Source of the DNA: Hyphomicrobium nitrativorans NL23
GTDB taxonomy: Bacteria > Pseudomonadota > Alphaproteobacteria > Rhizobiales > Hyphomicrobiaceae
Assembly: GCF_000503895.1 (NCBI RefSeq)
Contig: NC_022997.1
Coordinates: forward strand, 620,001-684,000
Length of the DNA stretch: 64,000 bases
Direction: 5' to 3'
A program made the translations under genes and the position numbers. The notes under the pieces were generated by a model. It saw only the letters and a list, made by a program, of their open reading frames with translations, did not search any database and was not told the DNA's origin. Below are positions 23,754 through 32,264 of this stretch, piece after piece. Numbering within the stretch: position 1 is the stretch's first letter; each line of letters begins with the position of its first letter.

Positions 23754-26513
23754 CTAGAAACGGATGTCGAGCGATGCCGTGACGCCGTGGTCTTGAGCGT
23801 CGCTTGCGAGCTGGCCGGAATAGCCGATGTTGAACGTGGTTTCGTCGCCTACGAAGACATCCATGCCGGCTTCGATCACCGCGGTATCCTCGGTGACGGG
23901 AGCACCGGCGACGGTCAAGTACGTGCTGCCGGAAAAGCGATGCTTGGCGACCGGGGACGTGTTGCCGAAGCCATGCCGCCATCCGAGCATGCCGTGGGCC
24001 TTGGCATCGACGCCGCCGAACGTGAAGCCGAACGAACCTCTGAGGCCAATGGTGGAGAAGGTCACGTCCTCGTCAGAGGATTCGGTCATGAGGGCTGCCG
24101 TTCCGCCGGTTTCGGTATAACCCCGGGTGTGAAGATGGACGTGGGCGAGGCCCACGAACGGCTCCAGCGTGGCGGGCCCATCAAAGCGATAGCTCAACTC
24201 GCCGAACACCTGCGCAGTGCCGCCATCATCTTTGGCTGTGAGATGCTCGACGAAGCCGGGGAAGACGACATGGCGCTTCATCTCGATGTCGTGCCACGCG
24301 TAGGCGGCGCCTGCCTGGATTCCGAGAGCCGCCCATCGGGTGCCGCCGTACAGCCCGAGGTGTGCGCTGTCGCTGGTGCCGGACGACAGGTGTCCGCGGT
24401 CTTCGAAGCTGGATCGGCTGTAGCCGGTCAATGCTCCGACCCGCCAGGTGTCGAGAAGAAGGCCGTCGATGCCGGTCAGTATGCCGCCGGTTGTGCGGGA
24501 AAGCTCCGCCTGGTTGCCGCTGCTGTCGCCCCATGAGCCGAACGCGTGCCCCCAGCCGGCGAACTGCGCGCTGAAGGCTTGCTCCGTGTTTGCCGGGCGC
24601 GGGTCGCGGGTGGCGCGGATCCGGTCGTTGGCCGCATTGCGGACAAAGCGGCTGTCTTCGATCAACGCCGTTCTGGTGGACGCATGGATCTCGCCGGAAA
24701 TGGCGTCGAAGGCGTTGAGCGCTTGGCCGGCTTGAAGAACGACGATTGCATCATGCAGGGCATGACCAAAGCCGAAGGCCTCGGCGACCGCTGCTGCCGC
24801 ATCCTGGTTTTCGGTTTGGCCAACGTCGGCGAAAGTCAGGCTATTGCGCTGAAGCGTTAAATTGACCGCAGTTGGGCTGTAGGCCAGCGTTGCGTCGAAA
24901 AAGGCGAGTGGCGTCGACGCGGAATTGAACGTCCCGGATATGGTGTTGGCCGTTAGGATCGTGAATGTCTGCGTAGCGCTCACCGGACCGGAGTGGCTAA
25001 GGTAGACAACGGATCCGCCGTTGAGATGTGCGGCGCCGGTCACCGGGAGGCGATACGCAGTCCGCAATTCGAGGGCCGAGCCGGGCGAAAAAGTGATATC
25101 GCCCGCGACCGCCAGACGGCTCGGTCCTAACGAGACCGTGCCGCCAGATTCGACGGTGGTGTTTCCAACCGTGCCGTCGCCGGCGCCGCTGAGCCGCCCG
25201 CCATTTCCGACCGTGAGGGCCGACGACACGATGGAACCGGCGATGTGAAGCTCGCCGCCGTTGACAGTGGTCGTGCCCGTATAGGTGTTGACGCCGAAAA
25301 GTCGCAATGTTCCCGCTCCGGTCTTGACGAGATTCAGCCTGCCGGCGCCTCCGTCGCTGATGACGCCTCCAAAGTGGGAATCGCCCAGAACCGAGCTGTC
25401 GACCGTCAAGGTGGCGTCGTGCGCTGCGCCGTTTCGGATTTGGCCATTGCCCGCAATTTTTCCGATTGTGGTGCCGTACCCATTGAGCGAGAGGTTTGTG
25501 GCCCCAGCCAGATAGACATGGACGGTGTTCGTCAACGCATTGGTTGCCTGGATCTGAATCGAGGCGCTATTTTGGAGGTGAATGGTGCCGCCGTTGATGG
25601 CGTTGGAGTGGGCGGCATTTAAGGTGCTGTTGTCTTCGAACAGAAACCTTCCGCCGGTCACCGCGTTGGCTGCGGAGGCATTCAGCGCGCTGTTGCCCAG
25701 GAAGTACCTGTTGTCGTCCGAGCTGACGGCGTTTGCAACGTTGGCATTGAGCCTGCTGTTGTTGGAAAATGTGGCGTGGCCTACCGCATCTGCCGCGTCG
25801 GCTTCGAGCGTGCTGTTGTCGTAGAAGCGAAGCTGCGCGCCGCTGGCTCCCTTGGCGACTAAGACGTGCGCCACGCTGTTGTCGTAGAACAATTGAGTTC
25901 CGCCCGTTACGGCGTTCGGAGCCAGAAAATTCAAACGGCTGTTGTCGCGAAAAGTCTGCTCTCCACCGCTCACGGCGCTGGTGGTTGCGGCACTGAGCAC
26001 GCTCGTTCCCAGAAAAGTCTGGGTCCCGCCGCTGACAGAATTGTACCCGGACGCGTTGAGGCGGCTCGTGGCATGAAATTCCTGGGTCCCTCCGTTCAAC
26101 GCATTCATTGCGTACGCGTTGAGCACACTTTCGTTGAAGAAGCGCTGCGTTCCAAACGTGATCGCGTTCGGCGCGAAGGCGTTCAGCACGGTGCGGTCGT
26201 AGAAATATTGCTCTCCTCCGCCGACCGCATTCGCGGCAGTTGCATCGAGGCGGGCTATGAAACGGAATTCCTGCCGTCCGCCGCCTACGGCCCATGGCGC
26301 CGAAGCATCGAGCCTCGCGCCATGATTGAAGTACTGGACACCGTCGTGGAATGGCCCGGAGGTGACCGCGGTGCCATTGAACGATTGCGCGGAGGCGGCG
26401 CTCGGCGCGACGGCGAGACTGGCCAGAGCGATGAGGAGGGTTGGTGTTCGCGGCCCGCGCAGCTTCTCTTTTCGCGACAGACGGAAGCCCGTCGCGGGTG
26501 CGTTTTCAAGCAT
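23754..26513 (-). CDS. autotransporter (type V secretion) with 21-residue passenger repeats
   Basis: A 919-residue protein. A signal peptide (hydrophobic LLIALASLAVA, likely cut after AASA at about 42) is followed by a passenger. Residues about 65-334 are 13 imperfect 21-residue repeats. Residues about 370-560 are beta-helical autotransporter-like, with the repeat GAGTLRLFGVNTYTGTTTVN. The C-terminal 270 residues form the beta-barrel: GHAFGSWGDSSGNQAE, GYSRSSFE, and a final strand ending in VTASLDIRF, with the C-terminal Phe expected for Bam recognition. The ATG at 26513 is preferred; an upstream in-frame ATG at 26573 would add 20 residues before the signal peptide. Passenger function is unknown. 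Confidence 0.88.
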   Translation of the reverse strand: MLENAPATGFRLSRKEKLRGPRTPTLLIALASLAVAPSAASAQSFNGTAVTSGPFHDGVQYFNHGARLDASAPWAVGGGRQEFRFIARLDATAANAVGGGEQYFYDRTVLNAFAPNAITFGTQRFFNESVLNAYAMNALNGGTQEFHATSRLNASGYNSVSGGTQTFLGTSVLSAATTSAVSGGEQTFRDNSRLNFLAPNAVTGGTQLFYDNSVAHVLVAKGASGAQLRFYDNSTLEADAADAVGHATFSNNSRLNANVANAVSSDDNRYFLGNSALNASAANAVTGGRFLFEDNSTLNAAHSNAINGGTIHLQNSASIQIQATNALTNTVHVYLAGATNLSLNGYGTTIGKIAGNGQIRNGAAHDATLTVDSSVLGDSHFGGVISDGGAGRLNLVKTGAGTLRLFGVNTYTGTTTVNGGELHIAGSIVSSALTVGNGGRLSGAGDGTVGNTTVESGGTVSLGPSRLAVAGDITFSPGSALELRTAYRLPVTGAAHLNGGSVVYLSHSGPVSATQTFTILTANTISGTFNSASTPLAFFDATLAYSPTAVNLTLQRNSLTFADVGQTENQDAAAAVAEAFGFGHALHDAIVVLQAGQALNAFDAISGEIHASTRTALIEDSRFVRNAANDRIRATRDPRPANTEQAFSAQFAGWGHAFGSWGDSSGNQAELSRTTGGILTGIDGLLLDTWRVGALTGYSRSSFEDRGHLSSGTSDSAHLGLYGGTRWAALGIQAGAAYAWHDIEMKRHVVFPGFVEHLTAKDDGGTAQVFGELSYRFDGPATLEPFVGLAHVHLHTRGYTETGGTAALMTESSDEDVTFSTIGLRGSFGFTFGGVDAKAHGMLGWRHGFGNTSPVAKHRFSGSTYLTVAGAPVTEDTAVIEAGMDVFVGDETTFNIGYSGQLASDAQDHGVTASLDIRF
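25515..26321 (-). repeat. 13 coding tandem repeats of about 63 bp in the autotransporter passenger
   Basis: The repeat unit follows roughly the pattern NSxLNAxAxNAVxGGxQxFxx. Most copies are exactly 21 residues; three are 19, 20 or 22. Copies are diverged at the DNA level, so this is an old array rather than a recent expansion. Confidence 0.8.
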
Positions 26514-26666
26514 AGGCTCGTTCCCGGCATAATTCCGCACACAGAGAAGAAGTGATTCGGGCGGAAGAATCAAATTGGGGAATTGCCGTGCAGTTCGGTG
26601 CGTTGAAGGGGAGTTTCGCGGCGCGGACCGGGGTTCGTCAGTTCGGGTGCGCGTGCTCGCTCTGCC

Positions 26667-26700
26667 CCCGGATCGGCGCTCTCGCGCCGTCCGGGGTGGC
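26667..26700. repeat. short palindromic repeat (family 2) downstream of infC
   Basis: A hairpin of two stems, CCCGGA/TCCGGG and CGGCGC/GCGCCG, with a TCTC loop and one bulged T. The same structure, with a TATC loop, occurs at 62133-62161. It lies directly after the infC stop codon and may also act as an mRNA 3' hairpin. Confidence 0.6.
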
Positions 26701-26706
26701 GAAGTG

Positions 26707-27246
26707 CTACTTCGGCGCGAGGACCATCACCATCTGGCGGCCTTCGAAGCGGGGCTCCGATTCCACCTTGGCGAAGGGCTCGACCTCGGTCTTGACGCGC
26801 ACCAGCACGTCCATGCCGAGGTGCTGATGCGCCATCTCACGGCCGCGGAAGCGCAGCGTGACCTTGACCTTGTCGCCTTCTTCGAAGAACCGCTTCATCG
26901 CGCGCATCTTCACGTCGTAATCGTGATCGTCGATGCCGGGACGCATCTTGATCTCTTTGATCTCGACGGTCTTCTGGTGCTTGCGGGCCTCGGCGGCCTT
27001 TTTCTGTTCCTGATACTTGAATTTGCCGTAGTCGAGAATCTTGCAGACGGGAGGCTCGGCGTCGGGAGAAATCTCGACCAGATCCAGTCCTGCCTCCTCG
27101 GCGCGGGCGAGCGCGTCGATCTTGCTCACGACGCCGACATTCTGCCCGGTTTCGTCAATCAGCCGTACATCGCGTGCCCGGATCGCATCGTTGATTTTCG
27201 GGCCGGACAGCTCGCGCTCTGGGGCGCCCCGCATAGGTTTGCGAAT
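26707..27246 (-). CDS. infC: translation initiation factor IF-3 with AUU start codon
   Basis: A 179-residue IF-3, which binds the 30S subunit and proofreads initiator tRNA and start codon choice. The N-terminal domain has [19 protein letters not shown], and the linker [20 protein letters not shown] leads into the C-terminal domain with [15 protein letters not shown]. The start is set at the AUU at 27246: AGGAG lies exactly eight bases upstream, whereas the in-frame ATG at 27234 has no Shine-Dalgarno at usable spacing. An AUU start in infC is the known device for IF-3 autoregulation. Confidence 0.93.
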   Translation of the reverse strand: MRKPMRGAPERELSGPKINDAIRARDVRLIDETGQNVGVVSKIDALARAEEAGLDLVEISPDAEPPVCKILDYGKFKYQEQKKAAEARKHQKTVEIKEIKMRPGIDDHDYDVKMRAMKRFFEEGDKVKVTLRFRGREMAHQHLGMDVLVRVKTEVEPFAKVESEPRFEGRQMVMVLAPK

Positions 27247-27254
27247 GTTTCAAT

Positions 27255-27259
27255 CTCCT
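27255..27259 (-). promoter_or_regulatory. Shine-Dalgarno that fixes the infC AUU start
   Basis: AGGAG on the minus strand, eight bases before the AUU at 27246 and 20 bases before the ATG at 27234. The spacing supports AUU as the true start. Confidence 0.7.
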
Positions 27260-27420
27260 GTCGTGGTTTCAGATCGTGACGACCCCTGAGCGTTAACGGT
27301 TGCGCCTGGACGCGATCCGCGACCGGCTCGGAGGATGGCCAGCACAAGAATTCAGAAAATCGCTTCCGTCAAGGTCGGTGGATCGGGACCACCAATAAAA
27401 TCCGGGTCCGGAGCAGCAGA

Positions 27421-28587
27421 TCAAGCATTCTGGCCCATCAACTCCCGGTAAACCGCGAGATAGCCCCGTGTCAGCCGATCCAGTGTGTAGCGGCTGCGGA
27501 CGTGGGCGGCGGCCCGGGCTCCCATCGCCGCGCGTTGGGGCTCCGGCCAGCCGAGCAACTCGCCGAGGGCTTCGGCGAGGGCGGGCGGCTGGGCAAACGG
27601 GACGCGCAGGCCGGTTGCTGCCTCAGGGGGGGCGTCGGGTGCCGTGAGGGCGACCTCGCGGCCGGGGCCGGTGTCGGAGACGATGACCGGAACGCCCATG
27701 GCCTGGGCCTCCAGTGCGACGCGCGGGAGGCCCTCGAACTCAGAAATGTTGAGCGAGACGGCTGCCAAGCGGTAGAGGGCGGCCATGTCGCTGACGTTGC
27801 CCGGAAAGCGGACCCGCTCCGTGAGGCCGAGAGCGCGCGTGCGGCGGTCCAGCTCGGCCATGTAATCCTGCTTCTCCACTTCGCCCGCGAACACGCAGAC
27901 GAAGTTCTCGATGCCGCGCGCCTTGAGAATTCCGGCGGCCTCGATGAGATGGGCTTGCGACTTCCGCCGCGTGATGCGGCCGGGGAGCAGCACGATCCGG
28001 TCTTCGGGCCGGATGCCAATCTGGGCGCGCAAGGCGTCGAGGCGCTCCGGCGTGACGGCTGCGGGATCGAATCTGGCAGGATCGAAGGCGCGGTGGATGA
28101 CCGGGATGCGGTCCAGCGGAAGTCCGTAGCGGCTCTGGATCAAGCCGCGCATGTTGTCGGAAACCGAAACCACACGGTCGGCGCGTGCCATGACGCCGTT
28201 GTAGAAGCGCTTGATGCGGCCGCGTTCCGAGTATTCCGAATGATAGGTCGTCACGAACCGGATGCCTGTGACGCGGGCGGCGCGGAGCGCGCTCCAGGCG
28301 GGGGCGCGGCTGCGCGCGTGGATGATGTCGACGCGCTCGGCGCGGATGATATCGATCAGGCGCTTGCTGTTCCGCCACATGACGAACGGGTTTTTGGAGG
28401 CAAGCGGCATCGTGATGTGTGTCGCGCCGGCGGCTTCGATGGCTTCCACCATGCGCCCGCCCTCGGAGGCGACGAAAGAACGATGCCCCGCTTCGACCAG
28501 CGCTTCCGCCACCTGCAAGCAGCCGAGTTCCGCGCCGCCTGCACGCATGCGCGGGATGATCTGGAGAACGGTTATTCGATTTTCCAA
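27421..28587 (-). CDS. glycosyltransferase family 4 protein
   Basis: A 388-residue GT-B fold enzyme. The N-terminal Rossmann domain starts ITVLQIIPRMRAGGAE, with IIHARSRAPAWSALRAA near residue 90. The C-terminal nucleotide-sugar domain has LLPGRITRRKSQAHLIEA (about residue 199) and SEFEGLPRVALEAQAMG, the EX7E-type motif (about 280-296). It probably adds a sugar to a lipid-linked glycan in the cytoplasm. It neighbours flippase, polymerase/ligase and initiating-transferase genes, though a hydrolase on the opposite strand separates it from them. Donor and acceptor are unknown. Confidence 0.9.
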   Translation of the reverse strand: MENRITVLQIIPRMRAGGAELGCLQVAEALVEAGHRSFVASEGGRMVEAIEAAGATHITMPLASKNPFVMWRNSKRLIDIIRAERVDIIHARSRAPAWSALRAARVTGIRFVTTYHSEYSERGRIKRFYNGVMARADRVVSVSDNMRGLIQSRYGLPLDRIPVIHRAFDPARFDPAAVTPERLDALRAQIGIRPEDRIVLLPGRITRRKSQAHLIEAAGILKARGIENFVCVFAGEVEKQDYMAELDRRTRALGLTERVRFPGNVSDMAALYRLAAVSLNISEFEGLPRVALEAQAMGVPVIVSDTGPGREVALTAPDAPPEAATGLRVPFAQPPALAEALGELLGWPEPQRAAMGARAAAHVRSRYTLDRLTRGYLAVYRELMGQNA

Positions 28588-28751
28588 CGTCTGTCCCTTG
28601 CCGGCTCATCTGCCGCAGCGGCCGTTTTACGGCAACCGTGGCAGCTTCTATAGACGGGGGGGGCCTAAATGCCAAGTTGGGCTGGTGGCCCTTGCGGCGG
28701 CGTCTGGCCGGCATCGGGCGCGCAGGAAAAATAGAGCAGGAGCAGGGCCGC

Positions 28752-29540
28752 ATGGCTGGCGACGACGTGAGGTTTCTGAATGTCGGAGAGGGCGAAACGC
28801 GGCGGCGGATCGCGTACCTCCATGCGGCGCCGAACATGCCGGAGGGGGCGAGCGTGTTGTGGCTCACGGGCCTCAAGTCCGACATGGTTTCGACCAAGGC
28901 CGAAGCGTTGGCGCGGTGGACGGCGCCGCGTGGGCTGGGACTCACGCGCTTCGACTATTCGGGCCATGGTCGTTCGGACGGTGCATTCGAGGATGCGACG
29001 GTTAGCGATTGGCTCGAAGAAAGCGTGGCTGTGTTTCGCGAGGTAACGACGGGGCCGCAGATCCTTGTCGGGTCCAGTACGGGCGGATACCTCGCGTTGC
29101 TCTTGCTGCGCCGGCTTGTCGAGACGGTGCCGGAAGAGGTCGCGCGCGTGCGGGGACTGGTGCTCGTCGCGCCAGCTTGGGATTTGACCGAAGAGCTGAT
29201 GTGGAACCGCTATCCCGACGATGTGCGGCGCGAGATCCTAGAGAAGGGCCGGTGGGTGCAGCCGTCCGCCTACGACCCCGCGGGCTACGTCATCACGCGG
29301 CAGTTCATCGAGGATGGACGGCGTCACCTGATCAAGGATGCCGCGTTCGATCCGGGCCGGCCTGTGCTCGTCCTGCAGGGCGTGCAGGACAAAGATGTGC
29401 CCGTGGAGCACGCACGCGCTTTGGAAGATGTTCTCGGCGGAGATTGGGTGCGGATCTGCGAGGTGCCGGACGGCGAGCACCGCCTCTCGCGTCCCGCGGA
29501 TCTCGCGAAGCTTTATGGGCTTATCGAGGAGCTGGTTTAG
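28752..29540 (+). CDS. alpha/beta hydrolase
   Basis: A 262-residue hydrolase. The strand-turn motif TRFDYSGHGRSDG near residue 75 and the nucleophile elbow LVGSSTGGYLALL (about 106-118, Ser in GSSTG) define the fold. PVLVLQGVQDKDVPVEHA gives the acidic residue and PDGEHRLSRPADL the catalytic His near the C-terminus. The ATG at 28752 is nine bases after AGGAG. The sequence is reminiscent of ABHD10-like thioesterases, but the substrate is not established. It faces the flippase gene, whose stop lies 16 bp away on the other strand. Confidence 0.85.
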   Translation: MAGDDVRFLNVGEGETRRRIAYLHAAPNMPEGASVLWLTGLKSDMVSTKAEALARWTAPRGLGLTRFDYSGHGRSDGAFEDATVSDWLEESVAVFREVTTGPQILVGSSTGGYLALLLLRRLVETVPEEVARVRGLVLVAPAWDLTEELMWNRYPDDVRREILEKGRWVQPSAYDPAGYVITRQFIEDGRRHLIKDAAFDPGRPVLVLQGVQDKDVPVEHARALEDVLGGDWVRICEVPDGEHRLSRPADLAKLYGLIEELV

Positions 29541-29556
29541 GCGCTCGTCCGGTGCG

Positions 29557-30934
29557 TCAGACTTGCGGATTGCGGCGGGGCAGATTGGCCAACACGAACA
29601 GGTTGAGGCCTTCCAGGCGGCGCATCGCGACCCAGTTGATCACCGACATGGAGACGATGGCGGTTGCCGTCGCGACGGCAGCGCCCGTCACGCCCCAGAT
29701 CGGAATCAGCATAAGGTTGAGCACGACGGAGAGGATCGCAGCTGTCGCCATCGAGAGCGCACTCGCGCGCTGGTGGCCCAGCATGTTGAGGATCAACTCC
29801 GACGGGCCCATCGAGGCCTTCGTGAGAATGCCCGCGGCGAGAATGAACATCAGGGGATAGGCATCCGTGAAGCCTTCGCCGAAACTCGCAAGCACCGGAT
29901 AGCCCGCGGCGAGAATGGCCAGCGTGACGGCGGCGGAGGGGATGAACGTCCAGCGCACGGCCTGGCCGACGAGCGTTTCGATCTCGGCGCGGTTTCCGAG
30001 AGCCGATGCGGCCTGCATACGCCGTGCCGACCGCATACAGCACAAAGAGCGCGAGAGCGGTGGTCTTTGCGGCCGCGTAATAAATGCCGATCTCTTCCGG
30101 CGGGCGGAACAGATTGAGCAGGAGCACGTCCGCGTTGAGGGTGACGATTTCCGAAATGCCGCCCGCGAGCAGCGGCAGCGAGATTTTGAACCAGCCCGCA
30201 TAGTCGTAGGTCGGCGTGGCTTCGGGGATGGTCTCGCGAATACGCCGCTTGAGGAGCACGGTCTGCATCACATTGGCGGCGACGACGGAGAAGAACGCCA
30301 GCATCATGCCGGTGACGGCGGTGGCTGGTGAGCCTGCAAGGAATGCGATGGCGACCATCGCGAGCAAGGCGAGGGGACGGACGATAAAGGGCGGGACAAT
30401 CGAGCTCATCGTCCAGCCCTGGCCGCGGCCGAGTCCGTCCTGCACGTCGGTGCGCGTGTAGAGCGGCAAGCAGAGGAAGGCGAGTGCGAGCGGCAGGGCG
30501 AGGGCGGCGCTGCCGTCCACCTCCACGATCCAGACGGCCGCGAGGCCCAGGAGAGCGACGACGGTTGCGGACGTCGTCACCACGCGGCGGCCGCCGGCCC
30601 AGAGGCCGCGGAAGGCGCCATAGTCCTTGTTGGCGTAGTACTGCGGCGCAAGGCGCATCATGGCCACGTTGAAGCCGAGATGCACGATGCCGCCGAGCAC
30701 GAGCACGCACGTCCACGCGGTGACGAAGAGGCCGTATTCACCCGCGCCCATCCAGCGGGCGAGCACGATCTGGGTCAGGAACAGGAGCGCCGCGCTGCCT
30801 GCGCGGACGGCGAACACGCCGATTGCGTTCCAGCTCTCGGCGTGGCGCTGCCGGCTCGCCCATATGTTTTCAAGCGCGAGGCGCAAGGCGCTCGGGGCGT
30901 AAGCTTTCGGGGTGTGCGTTCTGGCTTCAATCAT
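29557..30934 (-). pseudogene. polysaccharide flippase (Wzx-like, MOP superfamily), frameshifted
   Basis: The N-terminal two thirds reads in one frame from the ATG at 30934 (about 305 residues, multiple hydrophobic spans, FLTQIVLARWMGAGEYGLF near residue 55). The C-terminal third continues in another frame down to 29557 (WTFIPSAAVTLAILAAGYPV, ILNMLGHQRASALSM, NLMLIPIWGVTGAAVATATA). The switch lies at about 30003-30022, where one base must be skipped. The uncorrected frame stays open to 29537 by chance, giving a garbled Arg-rich C-terminus. A restored product of about 459 residues would be a normal flippase. It is either a real mutation or a sequencing error. Confidence 0.8.
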
Positions 30935-32261
30935 GCTGCCGCTGCTCTGTGCTTGCTACCAACGGCATGGCGTCGACGAGGCCCCAAATGAGCGCCATTT
31001 GCAGGAAGAAATGCCGCCAGTGGTCGCTGTCGATGACGAGGCCTTCGAGGGCTACTCCGGCAAAAGCCGCCGTGGCGACGATGAGCGGGCCTTGCAGGGC
31101 CGTCCGCCGGCGGGCGGCGTAGAGGCCTGCCGCGAGCGTGCCGAGAATGGAGATGAGGTAGAGCGTTCCGCCGAGCCAGCCCGCGTTCAGGAACTGGCTG
31201 AGGTAGACGTTGTGGGGCTCTTCCTCGTGGTGACTGTCGCGGAAGGTGTGCGTGCCGATGCCAAAGGGGTTTTCGAGGATGAGGTTCATCGCTTTGGCCT
31301 GCCCACCGAAGCGCCCTTCGGGTCCGCTGTCGTAGGACTGATCGAAGCTTGCGCGCTCGGACAGGAGGTTGCTGATCGATTCGTGCCGGAGGGTGCTCGC
31401 GAGCGCGAGGGCGAGTACAAGCGTGCCAACCGTGCCGACCGCCACGAGGCGGACGTGATCGCGTTTGCGCCGTGTGGTGACGGCGGAGAGCCAGACGGCG
31501 ATCAGGAGCGAGAAGGCCACCGAGATCCACGCGCCGCGCGAGAACGACAGCAGGAGTGCCAGCATGAGCGGGAGCGAGACCGCGGCGGCGATCGCGGCTT
31601 GGCGCATCGGCGCGCGCAGGACGATCCACACCGTGTAGACGATGGCCGGAGCAAGCGCCGCGCCGAACACGTTCGGGTCCTTGAACGTTCCGCGCGCGCG
31701 GCCGTGGTTCGTGAACAGCTCGTAGGCGGCGGGTAGAACGTTGAAGTATCCGGCGAGGCCCGTTAATGCCGCGATCAGGCAGGCCAGGGTGTAGAATCGC
31801 ATGACGAGATGGAAACGAGGTTCCGCGTCGGCCGCGATGTAGCCCGCGAGGACGAAGGCGCCAAGCGCGAGATAGAGCGTCACCACCTGATGAATGATGG
31901 CGGTGTTCATGGTGGTCGACATGGAACATGCCGCTATTCCGCAGGCGACCAGAACCAGCCACAGCATGAGGTTCAGTATCGCAGCGTGACCGAAGCGCGT
32001 GACGCCGAGAAGCGGGAGGCCGACGATGACGGCGGCCATCAGGATGTCGGCGACCGCGGGCTCGGAGAAAACGATGGCGCTCGTGCCCATCGCGCCTGCA
32101 ACAGCAATGGCGGCAAGCGTGCTGGCCGGAACGGTCCATGCCGGCCGTCGGTCGAGGGCCCGGCTGTTCCGGTCAACATGGGCCGCGGTGCGCAAGGTCG
32201 TGTCGCGCCGCCCGTTCGGCCATGCGCCGGTGCGCCGGATGTGGAACGAGGTGGCTGACAT
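30927..32261 (-). CDS. O-antigen ligase/polymerase family membrane protein
   Basis: A 444-residue protein with about eleven hydrophobic spans. The large loop has NHGRARGTFKDPNVFGAAL and later ENPFGIGTHTF followed by HHEEEPHNVYLSQFLNAGWL, the pattern of the Wzy_C/WaaL family (PF04932) with the conserved His in PHNVYL. It polymerises repeat units or transfers a glycan to lipid A or another acceptor in the periplasm. The gene overlaps the start of the flippase gene by eight bases. It starts 3 bp after the sugar-phosphate transferase stop, so these form one operon. Confidence 0.88.
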   Translation of the reverse strand: MSATSFHIRRTGAWPNGRRDTTLRTAAHVDRNSRALDRRPAWTVPASTLAAIAVAGAMGTSAIVFSEPAVADILMAAVIVGLPLLGVTRFGHAAILNLMLWLVLVACGIAACSMSTTMNTAIIHQVVTLYLALGAFVLAGYIAADAEPRFHLVMRFYTLACLIAALTGLAGYFNVLPAAYELFTNHGRARGTFKDPNVFGAALAPAIVYTVWIVLRAPMRQAAIAAAVSLPLMLALLLSFSRGAWISVAFSLLIAVWLSAVTTRRKRDHVRLVAVGTVGTLVLALALASTLRHESISNLLSERASFDQSYDSGPEGRFGGQAKAMNLILENPFGIGTHTFRDSHHEEEPHNVYLSQFLNAGWLGGTLYLISILGTLAAGLYAARRRTALQGPLIVATAAFAGVALEGLVIDSDHWRHFFLQMALIWGLVDAMPLVASTEQRQHD

Positions 32262-32264
32262 CCG

